From UBA60 sp964587885 (GTDB taxonomy: Archaea > Thermoplasmatota > Poseidoniia > Poseidoniales > Poseidoniaceae), in NCBI GenBank assembly GCA_964587885.1, contig CAZPME010000002.1, positions 62,001-126,000 of the forward strand: 64,000 bases of DNA, in the 5' to 3' direction. Position numbers and translations under genes: made by a program. This document shows positions 32,763 through 42,100 of the stretch, in pieces (position 1 is the stretch's first letter; each line of letters begins with the position of its first letter). The notes under the pieces are model-generated. The model did not search any database. It worked only from the letters and a program-made list of their open reading frames with translations, and was not told the origin of the DNA.

Positions 32763-33101
32763 ATGACCACAGTACTCGTGCCGTGGATGAGAGATATGAC
32801 CGACCTTCCTTTCGCCAATACTTACAACCTTAGTCAGCAGCAATTAGTTGACTTAGATGCAGCCGAGGAATTGATGGAAGCAAGCGACCTTACAGGAGCC
32901 GAAACCAAATTGCTTGAAATGCTTGAAGCGGATTCAAAATGCATACCGGTGTTGAATAATCTCGGCCATCTATATGGCAAGCATTTTTCAGAATTTGAAA
33001 AGGCAGTAGTATATTATCAAAAGGTACTCGACCTTGAGCCCGATAATGCTTGGGCACGAGATCAACGGCGTAAGTTTCAGCGTTATTGCACCTATGATTG
33101 A
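32763..33101 (+). CDS. Small tetratricopeptide-repeat protein
   Basis: 112 residues from the ATG at 32763; a GTG at 32709 and ATGs at 32787 and 32796 are alternative starts. Two to three TPR units are visible: LDAAEELMEASDLTGAETKL, then CIPVLNNLGHLYGKHFSEFE, then AVVYYQKVLDLEPDNAWARD. These form a helical scaffold for protein contacts. It precedes the FtsZ-like gene by 33 bases on the same strand, so a partnership with that GTPase is possible. No enzymatic motif. Confidence 0.7.
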   Translation: MTTVLVPWMRDMTDLPFANTYNLSQQQLVDLDAAEELMEASDLTGAETKLLEMLEADSKCIPVLNNLGHLYGKHFSEFEKAVVYYQKVLDLEPDNAWARDQRRKFQRYCTYD

Positions 33102-33134
33102 ATAACCGTCGCGCCGCAGAAGGTCTCGACAGAC

Positions 33135-34061
33135 ATGGATGACTCGTCACTTCTATTGGTCGGAGTCGGTAGTCTCGGGTGTGCTTGGGCAAAGCGAGCC
33201 CACGAAAGGTGTAGTCGAAATATCGACCTTTTGCTAGTAGATGCCGACCCAGAGGGGATCACTACTCCAAACCAGGCGCACGTCCTGCAATTGGGTCCAA
33301 ATCCTGAGCCAAGTGGTTGTGCTTCGTTGCCTGAATTAGGTGAGCAGCGTATGCGCTCACTATCCAATTTAGCCAATCGAGTTCTTGAACCCATTGAGTT
33401 AGTCATTCTTTTGACCGCTTTGGGCGGTGGAGCAGGAAGTGGAGCCGCTCCTGAAATGGCCCGCCAAGCCAAACGGCGCGGCGCACTAGTAATTTCGGTT
33501 GCAGCCTTCCCATTTGATGCCCAACCGCGCCGTCGTGCAGTAGCCGAAGAATCCGCTGTTGCCTTAGAGCAGCACAGTGATGTTTGCGTACGCCTATCTC
33601 TCGACCGTTTGGCCTGGCAAGCACGAGAGCGCGGCGTTGATTGGCGACTTGGTGCTGCGTGGATTGAAGAGTTAGTAGAAGGGATAGTGGCTACAATTTC
33701 GAAAATCGGATTGATAAATCTCGACTTAATGGATTTACGTTCAATTGTTGCCAAAGGCGGGTCATCTACTCTTTTGGTGGCTGAAGGCGACCCTGAAAAA
33801 CCTCTACGATTGTATGAAAAGGCGATGTCAGCTCCTTTATTCGACGTAAACATCTCAGGAGCGAGTGGTTGTTTGATTCAGGTTGAAGGTGGCATCGGAT
33901 TAACAATCCATCAACTTAATGCAGTAGCAGACGCCTTTACAGCTGGAGTTCACAAAGATGCTCAAGTGATTCTTGGGGCACGTACTACGAGCGAATTGGA
34001 AGGTAAGATGCGCGTGGTCGCGATTGTAAGTGGCGTAGGAATCACTGGAATCCGCGATTGA
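33135..34061 (+). CDS. Divergent FtsZ-family GTPase
   Basis: 308 residues. The tubulin/FtsZ signature appears as GGGAGSGAAP (97-106), and the T7 catalytic loop as Asn195-Leu-Asp197-Leu-Met-Asp200 within GLINLDLMDLRSIV, matching the N-x-D-x-x-D of FtsZ. The N-terminal T1 loop is altered (GVGSLGCAW at 10-18, instead of the glycine-rich GVGG-x-G-x-N pattern), and the protein stops soon after the second domain with no C-terminal tail for FtsA/SepF-like partners. GTP-dependent polymerisation is plausible because both half-sites remain. It may be the cell-division FtsZ of this lineage or a specialised paralogue. It follows the TPR gene closely. Confidence 0.8.
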   Translation: MDDSSLLLVGVGSLGCAWAKRAHERCSRNIDLLLVDADPEGITTPNQAHVLQLGPNPEPSGCASLPELGEQRMRSLSNLANRVLEPIELVILLTALGGGAGSGAAPEMARQAKRRGALVISVAAFPFDAQPRRRAVAEESAVALEQHSDVCVRLSLDRLAWQARERGVDWRLGAAWIEELVEGIVATISKIGLINLDLMDLRSIVAKGGSSTLLVAEGDPEKPLRLYEKAMSAPLFDVNISGASGCLIQVEGGIGLTIHQLNAVADAFTAGVHKDAQVILGARTTSELEGKMRVVAIVSGVGITGIRD

Positions 34062-34132
34062 ATGGACTAAGATTATTGACACTTGGCACTATCATAGTCA
34101 ATCGGATAAGTAGGACTTGTTAGGAAAATAGG

Positions 34133-35617
34133 CTAATCAATCAATTCCAAATCATCATCCAATTCATCTTCATCAATGATTTCGCCCTCAGTTTTTGCAG
34201 CACTCTCAGGTGATTCGCCCCAATCATCACTTGATTCAATTGGCGCTGGCTGGTCTTGGTCCCAGTTCACTTGAGTATCGTCGCCGATTGCCTCCCCCGT
34301 GGCGCTTGTATCGGCGACCTCATTTTTCGCTTCTTCCTCAACCTCTGTAGTATTTTCATCACCACCAATTGTGTCAACACTTGTTGACTTGGATTCAGGC
34401 TTCTTTGGGTTAAGTGTAACAGGGATTCCTTCACTATAGACAAAGGAACGTAATGCCCTTCGGTGCAGAATTAGGAGAGTGACCCATGTAATTGCATGCC
34501 CAGCCATCAATACCGCTTTAACGTCACCGAGTACATTGGCAACCATGGTGATTGAGCCGGCATAACCGAAGCCAAAAGCCAAGCCCCAAAACAATGCATT
34601 TTCCTTAGTGAAAACCGTGGATCCTTTGGCCATACCCCCTTTAGTCGCACCCCAAATCGCTAGCAGTACAGTAAATATCATGAGAAACAATTCTTCGAGT
34701 ATGGTAAAAGCCTCAGGTGATTGCATAGCATATTGGCGATATATCGACATTAGGTGCCAAGCTGCAAAGGCTTGAACCATAATACCCCACTGCATAGAAA
34801 ATTTTGCTGCCCTCTTACTGGTAATTGCTGCTTCGATGAATGGTTTTGACCACCAAATAATAGCCCCTTGCGACACCAATAGGGCAATCAAATAGAGCAC
34901 ATGTTTGAGCATTGTCGCTTCAACAGCATCGGTGTTGAGTTCAGAATCCTGGATGCTAACGAATAAGAAAATTAGTGCTCCGCCAAAAATTAGGTTTGCA
35001 AGAATCATGGTACCTGCAGTGACAGGAAATGAGCCACGCCGGTCAACGTTTGCATTACGATTTAGTCGCTCACTGATGTAAGTAGTTGCAGAACTTTTGA
35101 AGGATACACCTTGGCCAATTGACCACAAGACGAAAAGTGAAGCGAGGATTGTCGGAAGAGAACTACCGACCCCAGACAACGGTCCTTCGTCACCCAGCAA
35201 AAATATTAGCAATAATAGCAATGCACCGGCAACAGAGAGTGGCATTGCCCAGGCTTTGAGAATTTGTTTGAGTAGATAGATCCCTTTACCGCCACGACTC
35301 GGCCCATCACCCTCAGCATTTATTTCGTAAGGTGTTGTTCTCAAAATCCGACCAATCGCTTCATTACCAGATAAGTATGCTGTGATGGCATAGGATAAAC
35401 AAAGGGCAATAAAACACATTGCAGCGATTATTTCAAAACTAGTTGAACCAGATTTTGTGAACAAGAATAAGCCTGTTGTAGCAAATATTAGCAACAGTAA
35501 ATGTGGCAAGGTTGAAGGCGCTAGTACGGTTTTCAGTAGAGAAATTAATCCGAATGCTTCATCACCTTCCGACTCATCTGTCTCGACACTTGAAGCAATC
35601 TCGTTTTCTTCGCCCAT
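34133..35617 (-). CDS. Polytopic membrane protein with acidic tail, unknown
   Basis: 494 residues from the ATG at 35617, preferred over an upstream in-frame Met because the upstream part overlaps the divergent gene and AGGT precedes this ATG. About ten hydrophobic helices are visible (for example LPHLLLLIFATTGLFLF, ANLIFGGALIFLFVSI, LFWGLAFGFGYAGSITMV), then a cytoplasmic, very acidic C-terminal region of about 110 residues rich in Glu, Asp, Ser and Thr. No transporter or enzyme signature is recognised. It is transcribed divergently from the Pop5-like gene with only 31 bases between starts. Confidence 0.7.
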   Translation of the reverse strand: MGEENEIASSVETDESEGDEAFGLISLLKTVLAPSTLPHLLLLIFATTGLFLFTKSGSTSFEIIAAMCFIALCLSYAITAYLSGNEAIGRILRTTPYEINAEGDGPSRGGKGIYLLKQILKAWAMPLSVAGALLLLLIFLLGDEGPLSGVGSSLPTILASLFVLWSIGQGVSFKSSATTYISERLNRNANVDRRGSFPVTAGTMILANLIFGGALIFLFVSIQDSELNTDAVEATMLKHVLYLIALLVSQGAIIWWSKPFIEAAITSKRAAKFSMQWGIMVQAFAAWHLMSIYRQYAMQSPEAFTILEELFLMIFTVLLAIWGATKGGMAKGSTVFTKENALFWGLAFGFGYAGSITMVANVLGDVKAVLMAGHAITWVTLLILHRRALRSFVYSEGIPVTLNPKKPESKSTSVDTIGGDENTTEVEEEAKNEVADTSATGEAIGDDTQVNWDQDQPAPIESSDDWGESPESAAKTEGEIIDEDELDDDLELID

Positions 35618-35648
35618 GTTACCTATGCGGTAGTCATAGACTGTAAAG

Positions 35649-36020
35649 GTGAGCGCACCTCGCGGGGTTGTGGGCAGGGGTTCTCTAACAAAGGCCAAGC
35701 GCGGCAAGCACCGTTGGGTGGGCCTGTCTGTAGATTCAAAAATAGATAGTAGAAGGGAAGTGGAATCTCTGCTCGTTGAACATCTTAGCGACATCTCTTC
35801 TTGGCGATTATTTGATTTCGCTGTTGGCCTCGATGGCCAACAATACGCGATAATACGTGTCCCACTTAGTCACTATTCTGCTCTACGCTCAGAAATTTGC
35901 AAGAAAGACAACCCTTTGGTTCTTGCTGGGTTGAAATCGCTTACCTCTTCAGGTAAAATCCGCCTCGTTCGGCAGCGTCTTGGATTAACCAAGCCATTGC
36001 GAGAACGGAAGACTAAGTGA
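35649..36020 (+). CDS. Pop5-like RNase P protein component (probable)
   Basis: 123 residues from a GTG at 35649. The arrangement RWVGLSVDSK (strand), REVESLLVEHLSDISS (helix), QQYAIIRVPLSHYSALRSEI (strand plus helix), and a C-terminal SSGKIRLVRQRLGL resembles the Rpp14/Pop5 family of archaeal and eukaryal RNase P, whose last strand typically reads SGT-(I/L)-(R/K). It would help the RNase P RNA process tRNA 5' ends. The basic N-terminus (about 25 residues) is longer than usual, so the start may lie further in. Its stop overlaps the next start (GTGA). Confidence 0.5.
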   Translation: MSAPRGVVGRGSLTKAKRGKHRWVGLSVDSKIDSRREVESLLVEHLSDISSWRLFDFAVGLDGQQYAIIRVPLSHYSALRSEICKKDNPLVLAGLKSLTSSGKIRLVRQRLGLTKPLRERKTK

Positions 36021-36598
36021 CCCGTTGCCTTCATTTGCCATTTGGTAATGGGGCGGTCATGGCAGGTGGTGGACATGCTCCCAAGGTTGCAGTTCACGAT
36101 GTTGCAGCACTGATTGGAGCAGTATTATTAGTGTCCTCATTAGCCCTATTTTTCATTCCTGCCGATAAACAATCTGGGGACATTATTTGGCAAACTACCG
36201 ACAGCGAGGGAAATAGTACCGCTCCCCATGCTGAATCGGGCGAAATGGTTGGTTTTGATCTCCTATCTGGTGATAGTGTGACCTTGATCCTAAGTACAGC
36301 AGAGTGCTTAGGTCATGAATCGTATTCTTGCGTTAGTGCTACAATAAGGATAGTCGGACCATCTGGCGAAGTAATTGATTCTAAGCAAATTGACATTGAT
36401 GAGAATGGTAGTGCTGAATTTAAGTTTAAGGTCGATGAATCAGGCACCTATGTGGTTGAATACGAGATACTCGGATCAATTCAGTGGGAGTCTCAAGTAG
36501 CACGACGTTGGATGCAACCATACTTGATGCCGCTAATTGGAGCAGCTCTTTTGGGTTGGGGGATTTGGCAAGGCCAACAGATAGTGGAAGAAGATTAG
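36017..36598 (+). CDS. Two-span membrane protein with extracellular beta domain
   Basis: 193 residues from a GTG overlapping the preceding stop; ATG 36059 is an alternative start giving 179 residues. A first transmembrane helix (VAALIGAVLLVSSLALFFI), an extracytoplasmic beta-rich domain of about 100 residues (SGDSVTLILSTAEC through GTYVVEYEI) with two cysteines that could bond, and a second helix (YLMPLIGAALLGWGIWQG) before a short acidic end. The outer domain looks like emp24/GOLD- or CUB-type lipid- or protein-binding beta-sandwiches, but no family is certain. Confidence 0.6.
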   Translation: MTRCLHLPFGNGAVMAGGGHAPKVAVHDVAALIGAVLLVSSLALFFIPADKQSGDIIWQTTDSEGNSTAPHAESGEMVGFDLLSGDSVTLILSTAECLGHESYSCVSATIRIVGPSGEVIDSKQIDIDENGSAEFKFKVDESGTYVVEYEILGSIQWESQVARRWMQPYLMPLIGAALLGWGIWQGQQIVEED

Positions 36599-36671
36599 AT
36601 TCCAACCAACCATCGAACTACTAGCCTAGTAAAACTGTACCATCTGCGCGCGGTACAGGCTGCGAATCTCT

Positions 36672-38198
36672 CTACCACTGCAGCGTATCTGTACTGTCTA
36701 TGGTGCGAGGTGTACCATCAGGCAATTCAACAGTTAATTCGCCCTTTGCATTAAGTGATTTGATAGTAACCTGCACGCCGTTGAGTTTTGGCTGGCCATA
36801 GGTTTCTGCATGAATTAGTGTGCTTTGCAATACTGTTTCACAGGCCTCAATTTCGGTCTGGTAGGAAGCAATTTTATCACTTTGAAAATGGCTGGCCAAA
36901 CTAGCCGCAATTACCGCCTCAATTTTCACTATAGAGTAGTGGCCTATACCCAAATCTTCCAATGTCGAAATGGCCTCAATTAGGCCGCCATTACCCTTGC
37001 GTTTTAATCGGTTAATCCCGATGCCAATTACAATTCGAATACGATCGCCGATGCTTCTGGATTCAACTAGTATTCCTGCTAATTTCCCGCCCCTAAGCCA
37101 AATATCGTTTGGCCATTTTATCGTTAATCCACATTCAGCAAATTCATTTATTCCAAAATCGCTTTCTCCAGGCAATGGAATTTCAGCCATTGCTGCGCAG
37201 GCATCAGCCACTGCGCATGCTGATTTGAGCTGAATTAGTCCCGAATTGAATGCGACGTCATCTAGGGTGCATTCGTGAATAATCCATGAAGCAGTAAAAT
37301 CTCCAGCCTGACTAACCCAATTGCGATTTCTTTGACCGCGACCGGAAAATTGCTCGATGGCTCTTATCCCATCGCCCTCAGTACCGCCGATTTCGAGCAT
37401 GTGAGAATTGGTAGAGCCTATTTTATCAACCACTTCAAAAATGGATTTCTCCCATGGGCGCCAAAATTCAATGATTCGTAAAATTTCACCATCTTTTTGG
37501 CGAGATTGATTGATAATGCGACTTGACCAACCTTCACATAGCCACTTAGAACGTAATATGCGATTGTGCTTGCCATCATTTGTCACCAATAATATGGAGC
37601 CATTTGGGGCAAGAATCTCAGGATTTTTTTGCAGCGATTTTAATAGCCCATTCGCCGAGTCATCTAGGTCACATAAGCCGGCTTCTTCAAGCGGCCCTAG
37701 GTGGGGTTGTTGCAGTGAGGCAGGGGCTAAGTATGGGAGGTTCCATACTAGCAGATCATAACTTCCTTGACCATACCACTCTTCGCTGTCATCATCTGGT
37801 CCGCCCTCAAAAATTGATTCGTATTGTAAACCTAGTTCAGTAAGAATTCCCTTACAACATGAAACAGCCAATGGATTGATATCGCAACCTGAAACAATCC
37901 AGCCATTTTGCGCCGCCAATGCGGTAACAACACCACTTCCTACTCCAACTTCAAAGAATCGCTTTTCCACGGTAGTCGCCCGCTGAAATATCGCTTCGGC
38001 TAAGAGGTCGGTGTCCTCTCGCGGTGGGTAGACTGTATTGGGTATTGGCATAGTGATTACTGTCCCATCAGGTGAATGCCATGTTACCACTTTGGGTGCT
38101 TCTCGGCTGAACTCGCTTTCGCGAATGATTTCGCCCACATCGTAGGTGTCATCTAAAACCATTGTACTGCGCCCCTTCTCCAATTGGATTATTTGCAT
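36672..38198 (-). CDS. Fusion: HemK/PrmC-type methyltransferase + biotin-protein ligase
   Basis: 508 residues (alternative start 38162). The N-terminal 250 residues are a SAM-dependent methyltransferase of the HemK-related type: YPPRED at about 57-62, SAM motif I EVGVGSG at 83-89 and NLPY at 153-156 in place of the usual NPPY catalytic motif. The C-terminal 255 residues are biotin-protein ligase (BirA): STNSHM near 262, GRGQRNRNW at 286-294, KWPNDIW and GGKLAGILVE. BirA makes biotinyl-AMP and loads the carrier protein at 17922-18332. Such archaeal HemK-like enzymes methylate a release-factor Gln or other targets. The two activities have no obvious common pathway. Confidence 0.88.
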   Translation of the reverse strand: MQIIQLEKGRSTMVLDDTYDVGEIIRESEFSREAPKVVTWHSPDGTVITMPIPNTVYPPREDTDLLAEAIFQRATTVEKRFFEVGVGSGVVTALAAQNGWIVSGCDINPLAVSCCKGILTELGLQYESIFEGGPDDDSEEWYGQGSYDLLVWNLPYLAPASLQQPHLGPLEEAGLCDLDDSANGLLKSLQKNPEILAPNGSILLVTNDGKHNRILRSKWLCEGWSSRIINQSRQKDGEILRIIEFWRPWEKSIFEVVDKIGSTNSHMLEIGGTEGDGIRAIEQFSGRGQRNRNWVSQAGDFTASWIIHECTLDDVAFNSGLIQLKSACAVADACAAMAEIPLPGESDFGINEFAECGLTIKWPNDIWLRGGKLAGILVESRSIGDRIRIVIGIGINRLKRKGNGGLIEAISTLEDLGIGHYSIVKIEAVIAASLASHFQSDKIASYQTEIEACETVLQSTLIHAETYGQPKLNGVQVTIKSLNAKGELTVELPDGTPRTIDSTDTLQW

Positions 38199-38305
38199 TC
38201 AGGACACGGGTAGCCTTTATGTCATCCTACCCTCTCTCCGCTACTAACCAGAGGGTTCACACCCCCTCTTTTGCCTTAGCCGTGGCTATGGACTGGGGCG
38301 GCGCA

Positions 38306-38313
38306 TTTTTATA
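38306..38313 (+). promoter_or_regulatory. TATA-like box for tRNA-Lys/RNA polymerase transcript
   Basis: TTTTTATA lies about 36-43 bases before the tRNA-Lys 5' end, the right distance for a start a short way upstream of the tRNA. The rest of the 38199-38348 gap is GC-rich and shows no reading frame I can support. Confidence 0.45.
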
Positions 38314-38348
38314 CCCCTCATCGGTCGGCGGGTCGCCCAGAGTATCTT

Positions 38349-38422
38349 GGGCCTGTAGCTCAGCCAGGTAGAGCGTCGGGCTTTTAACCCGATGGTCGCG
38401 GGTTCGAACCCCGTCGGGCCCG
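38349..38422 (+). tRNA. tRNA-Lys (anticodon UUU)
   Basis: Cloverleaf folds completely: acceptor GGGCCTG with CGGGCCC (one U-G pair), D arm GCTC/GAGC with GG in the loop, anticodon stem TCGGG/CCCGA with loop CTTTTAA giving anticodon TTT, T arm GCGGG-TTCGAAC-CCCGT, discriminator G. No intron, CCA not encoded. The RNA polymerase operon begins 54 bases downstream on the same strand. Confidence 0.97.
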
Positions 38423-38475
38423 CTCCCCTGTCTGTGCTTAGGCCTAGAGATGAGAAGGGCTAGGGTGTGCGAAAA

Positions 38476-39102
38476 ATGGTGGTAAAAAGTGCGACAAAAA
38501 AGCGCCTAATGGAGCTTGGAGTCGAGGAAGATTTGGCTCATAAATTAGCAACTGACCGAAACATGGACGACATCAAAAAGATGGCGATTGAAGAAGTGGC
38601 TCAGGCAGTTGGACTAGGAAAAGATGACGATCGCTTCGTCAATGTGATGAACGTCATCCGAGAATTGAGTGCGCAACGCCGCAAGCGTACCAGCCGTAAG
38701 GTTACTATCAGTGCACGTTCATACCAACTCGATGACTTTGAAGTTGGCCTAAATAAGTTCAATGTCCTCAACCATGTATTAGTGCCGCACCAAGAATTGA
38801 TTCCAGTTGATGAGGAAGAAGAAGCTCTTGCTCCTTGGGGGCTCACTGAGGTAGTTGAGGAGACTGGCGAGACTCGTCTACGTAAGGAATTATTGCCAAA
38901 AATTCACATGGCCGATCCGGTCATTCAGGTCATTAAGGAGACTGAAGAGAAAGCCGAAATGGACCAAGCAGGAGAGGATGAAGATTTCGTCCCACGCCCT
39001 GCAGGTTGGTTGGCTGACCGCGTACTACGTGTAGTGCGCCAAAGCCCCTCGGCTGGAGTAACTGTGGCTTATCGCCTAATTGTCGAGGGCACAAAGAAGT
39101 AA
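38476..39102 (+). CDS. rpoH: RNA polymerase subunit H (Rpb5-like) with N-terminal extension
   Basis: 208 residues from the ATG at 38476 (GTG at 38467 is an alternative). The C-terminal part contains the RpoH/Rpb5 domain: FNVLNHVLVPHQELI and, after an acidic insertion, GWLADRVLRVVRQSPSAG and VTVAYRLIVEG; archaeal RpoH is normally only about 80 residues. The N-terminal 70 residues start MVVKSATKKRLMELGVEEDL and closely match the N-terminus of RpoA2 at 45897, so both subunits carry a copy of the same small helical domain. RpoH sits at the downstream DNA jaw. First protein gene of the operon rpoH-rpoB-rpoA1-rpoA2-rpl30e, just after tRNA-Lys. Confidence 0.9.
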   Translation: MVVKSATKKRLMELGVEEDLAHKLATDRNMDDIKKMAIEEVAQAVGLGKDDDRFVNVMNVIRELSAQRRKRTSRKVTISARSYQLDDFEVGLNKFNVLNHVLVPHQELIPVDEEEEALAPWGLTEVVEETGETRLRKELLPKIHMADPVIQVIKETEEKAEMDQAGEDEDFVPRPAGWLADRVLRVVRQSPSAGVTVAYRLIVEGTKK

Positions 39103-39112
39103 GGTGAGTACT

Positions 39113-42100
39113 ATGCAAGAAATAATTCAATCATTTTTCCGAGAACGCAGCCTAGTTAACCATCAGATCGCATCATTTGACGATTGTATCCCTACCGGAG
39201 ACGGCCGTATTTCCCGTATGGAGAAAATCGTCCGTGCAATTCGTGTCGGTACCGACGAAGAAGTCGATATTGAAGACGGGGGCATCATCAAACTCGATGT
39301 TATTGACCAAGATATCGTCGTACGCATGAAGAATATTCAACTCGGCACACCAATTATTCGTGAAGCCAATGGAAGCGAGCACGAATCCACACCGATGGAG
39401 TGCCGCCTGAGAAAGTTGACTTACATGTCTCCAGTGCAGGTAGATTTCACGATTTACCGTAATGGAGTCCCATCACCACCAGAGAAGGGCGTGACTGTAG
39501 GAAACCTACCAGTAATGGTGCGCAGCCGCCGCTGTAATTTGCATCCAAACCATCTTGCCACCGACCGTGTCCTGAATCCAAATATTTCCGATGAAGACAA
39601 AAAGATGGCCTACCAACTTTGGCGCGAAAAGGGTGAAGATCCTCTTGACCCAGGAGGCTATTTCATTATCAACGGAACTGAGCGTGTGTTAATCTCAATG
39701 GAAGACCTTGCACCAAACCGTGTAACTGTAGAATTAAACAAGCGCTACAAAAAGAAGACTGAATTGGCTAAGATTTTCTCGCAAAAAGAGGGTGTCCGCA
39801 AGCCACTTTCGGTCGAAAAGCGCCGTGATGGAATGTTGATGGCTAAGATTAGTACTGCTGGTTCAGCAGTAATCCCAGTGGTTCTATTGATGCGTGCACT
39901 TGGCGTTGAAAACGACCAAGAGATTTTCCAGGCTATCGCCGGACCTACCGAGACTTTCAAGTTCATCGTTGCCAACATTAACGAAGTAAAGGACAACAAA
40001 GAATACGAAGTCGAGACTACAGAAGAAGCACATCTTTGGTTGGAGAAGAAATTCGCCCAAGGTCAGCAGCGCGAATACCGCGAAGCCCGAGTATTGCAGT
40101 TACTTGATCGTGAATTACTTCCTCACTTGGGCGACCAAGTAGACGACCGTAAGAAGAAGGCAATTTTCCTTGGCCGTATAGTTCGTCAAGTTTTGGAAAT
40201 GGCAATCACCGACCGTCAACCTAACGATAAAGATCACTATGCTAACAAGCGCGTTCGCTTGGCAGGTGACCTTTTCGAAGATTTATTCCGCGTTTCATTG
40301 AACGGCTTGGCCCGTGACTTGAAGTATCAACTCGAGCGCCACCATAACCGTAAGAGAGAACTCAAGATTTCATCGTGCTTGCGCCCAGATGTAATGACCT
40401 CGAAGATCATGCATGCTTTGGCAACAGGGAATTGGGTTGGAGGACGAAGTGGAGTCAGTCAATTGCTCGACCGCACGACCTACATGGCTTCTCTTTCACA
40501 TATGCGCAGAGTGACAAGCCCGCTAGTCCGCAGTCAACCGCACTTTGAAGCCCGTGATTTGCACCCTACACAATGGGGACGTCTATGCCCGAACGAGACT
40601 CCTGAAGGTCAAAATTGTGGGCTGGTAAAGAACGCCGCCCAAATGATCGATGTGTCTGAATCAGTCGACGAGATAGAAGTTCGCTCGCAACTCGATGAAT
40701 ACGATGTATTCAAGCCCGAAGATTGGACTGATGGAGACCGCATCCACGTCAATGGTGACATTTACGGAATCCACAAGCGCGGTAAGAGTTTAGTTCGCCA
40801 ATTCAAGAATGCTCGCCGCCGTGGCGCAATTCGACCTGAGGTCAGTATTCGTTACGATTCTGAAAATAAGGACATTTTCATTAATACAGACAAGGGTCGC
40901 ATTTTGCGACCCCTCATTGTGCTATACGATGGCTCACCACGATTGACGAATGAAGACCTAGGTCTGCTTGAATCCGGAGAGAAGACCTTCCGTGACATGC
41001 TCATTAGTGGTGTAGTTGAATGGGTTGACGCTGAGGAAGAAGAAGATCTCTTCATTGCACCAAAACCATACGACTTGCCTGAATACTCGCCTAAGAATAA
41101 CCGACCTATCGCACCAGAGAATGTCGAATGGTTGAACCTAGGTGATGATGGAGCAGACCATGCTAAATTGAAGGTTCGAGTTTGTTTATCAAATGGCAAG
41201 TGGGTACATGAGACCTTCAAATTACCATTGGCTTTCAATGATGAGCACACCCACGTCGAGATTGACCCACAACTGGTTCTCGGAGTTTGTGCTAGCCTAA
41301 TCCCATATCCCGAACACAATTCTACACCTCGCGTTACCGGTGGTACTGCAATGGTCAAGCAAAGTTTGGGATTACCATCTTCCAATTACCGCCTGCGCCC
41401 AGATACTCGGGCTCATGTTCTGCACTACCCGCAGCGTTCAATTCTGCAAACTCGTGCCATGGATACAACCAATTTCAATGAGCGCCCTGGTGGACAAAAC
41501 TACGTCGTTGCGATTCTCTCGCATCACGGCTACAATATGCAGGACGCGGTGATAATGAACAAAGCTAGTGTCGAGCGTTCGCTAGGACGCTCAACCTTTG
41601 TCCGCACCTACAATGCAGAGCGTCGCCGTTTCCCAGGTGGGCAGAAAGAAGAAATTGAAATCCCTGGAACTGGACGACAAGAAGTCAAGGGACTCAAACC
41701 GGTCGAAGCATATTCGCATTTGGAGGATGATGGATTGCCTTATCCTGAGAAGTATCTCGAGGGTGGCGATGTATTGGTCGGAAAGACCAGCCCTCCTCGT
41801 TTCTTAGAAGAGACTGGAGCAGGTGCTTTCCTTCAAGCGGCTGAACGCCGTGAATCATCAATGCTAGTTCGCCATGGTGAAAAAGGGTGGATTGACAATG
41901 TTTACGTCACCGAGAGCCTCGATAGTGGGCGCCTTGTTCGTCTAACAATGCGTTCGCACAAGATTCCTGAAGTTGGTGACAAATTCTCTAGCCGTCACGG
42001 TCAGAAAGGTGTTGTCGGACGTATGGTAAACTACCCCGATATGCCATTCACACGCGAGGGTGTAGTGCCCGACCTAATCATCAACCCGCATGCAATTCCT

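Noticed and set aside
33092..33853. 253-codon minus-strand frame opposite the FtsZ-like gene
   Set aside because: Composition is Arg/Ser/Pro-rich without motif, while the plus strand carries both tubulin signatures.
35618..35794. 59-residue N-terminal extension of the polytopic membrane protein
   Set aside because: It overlaps the divergent Pop5-like gene and is Arg/Ser/Thr-rich with no membrane or domain character; ATG 35617 has AGGT before it.
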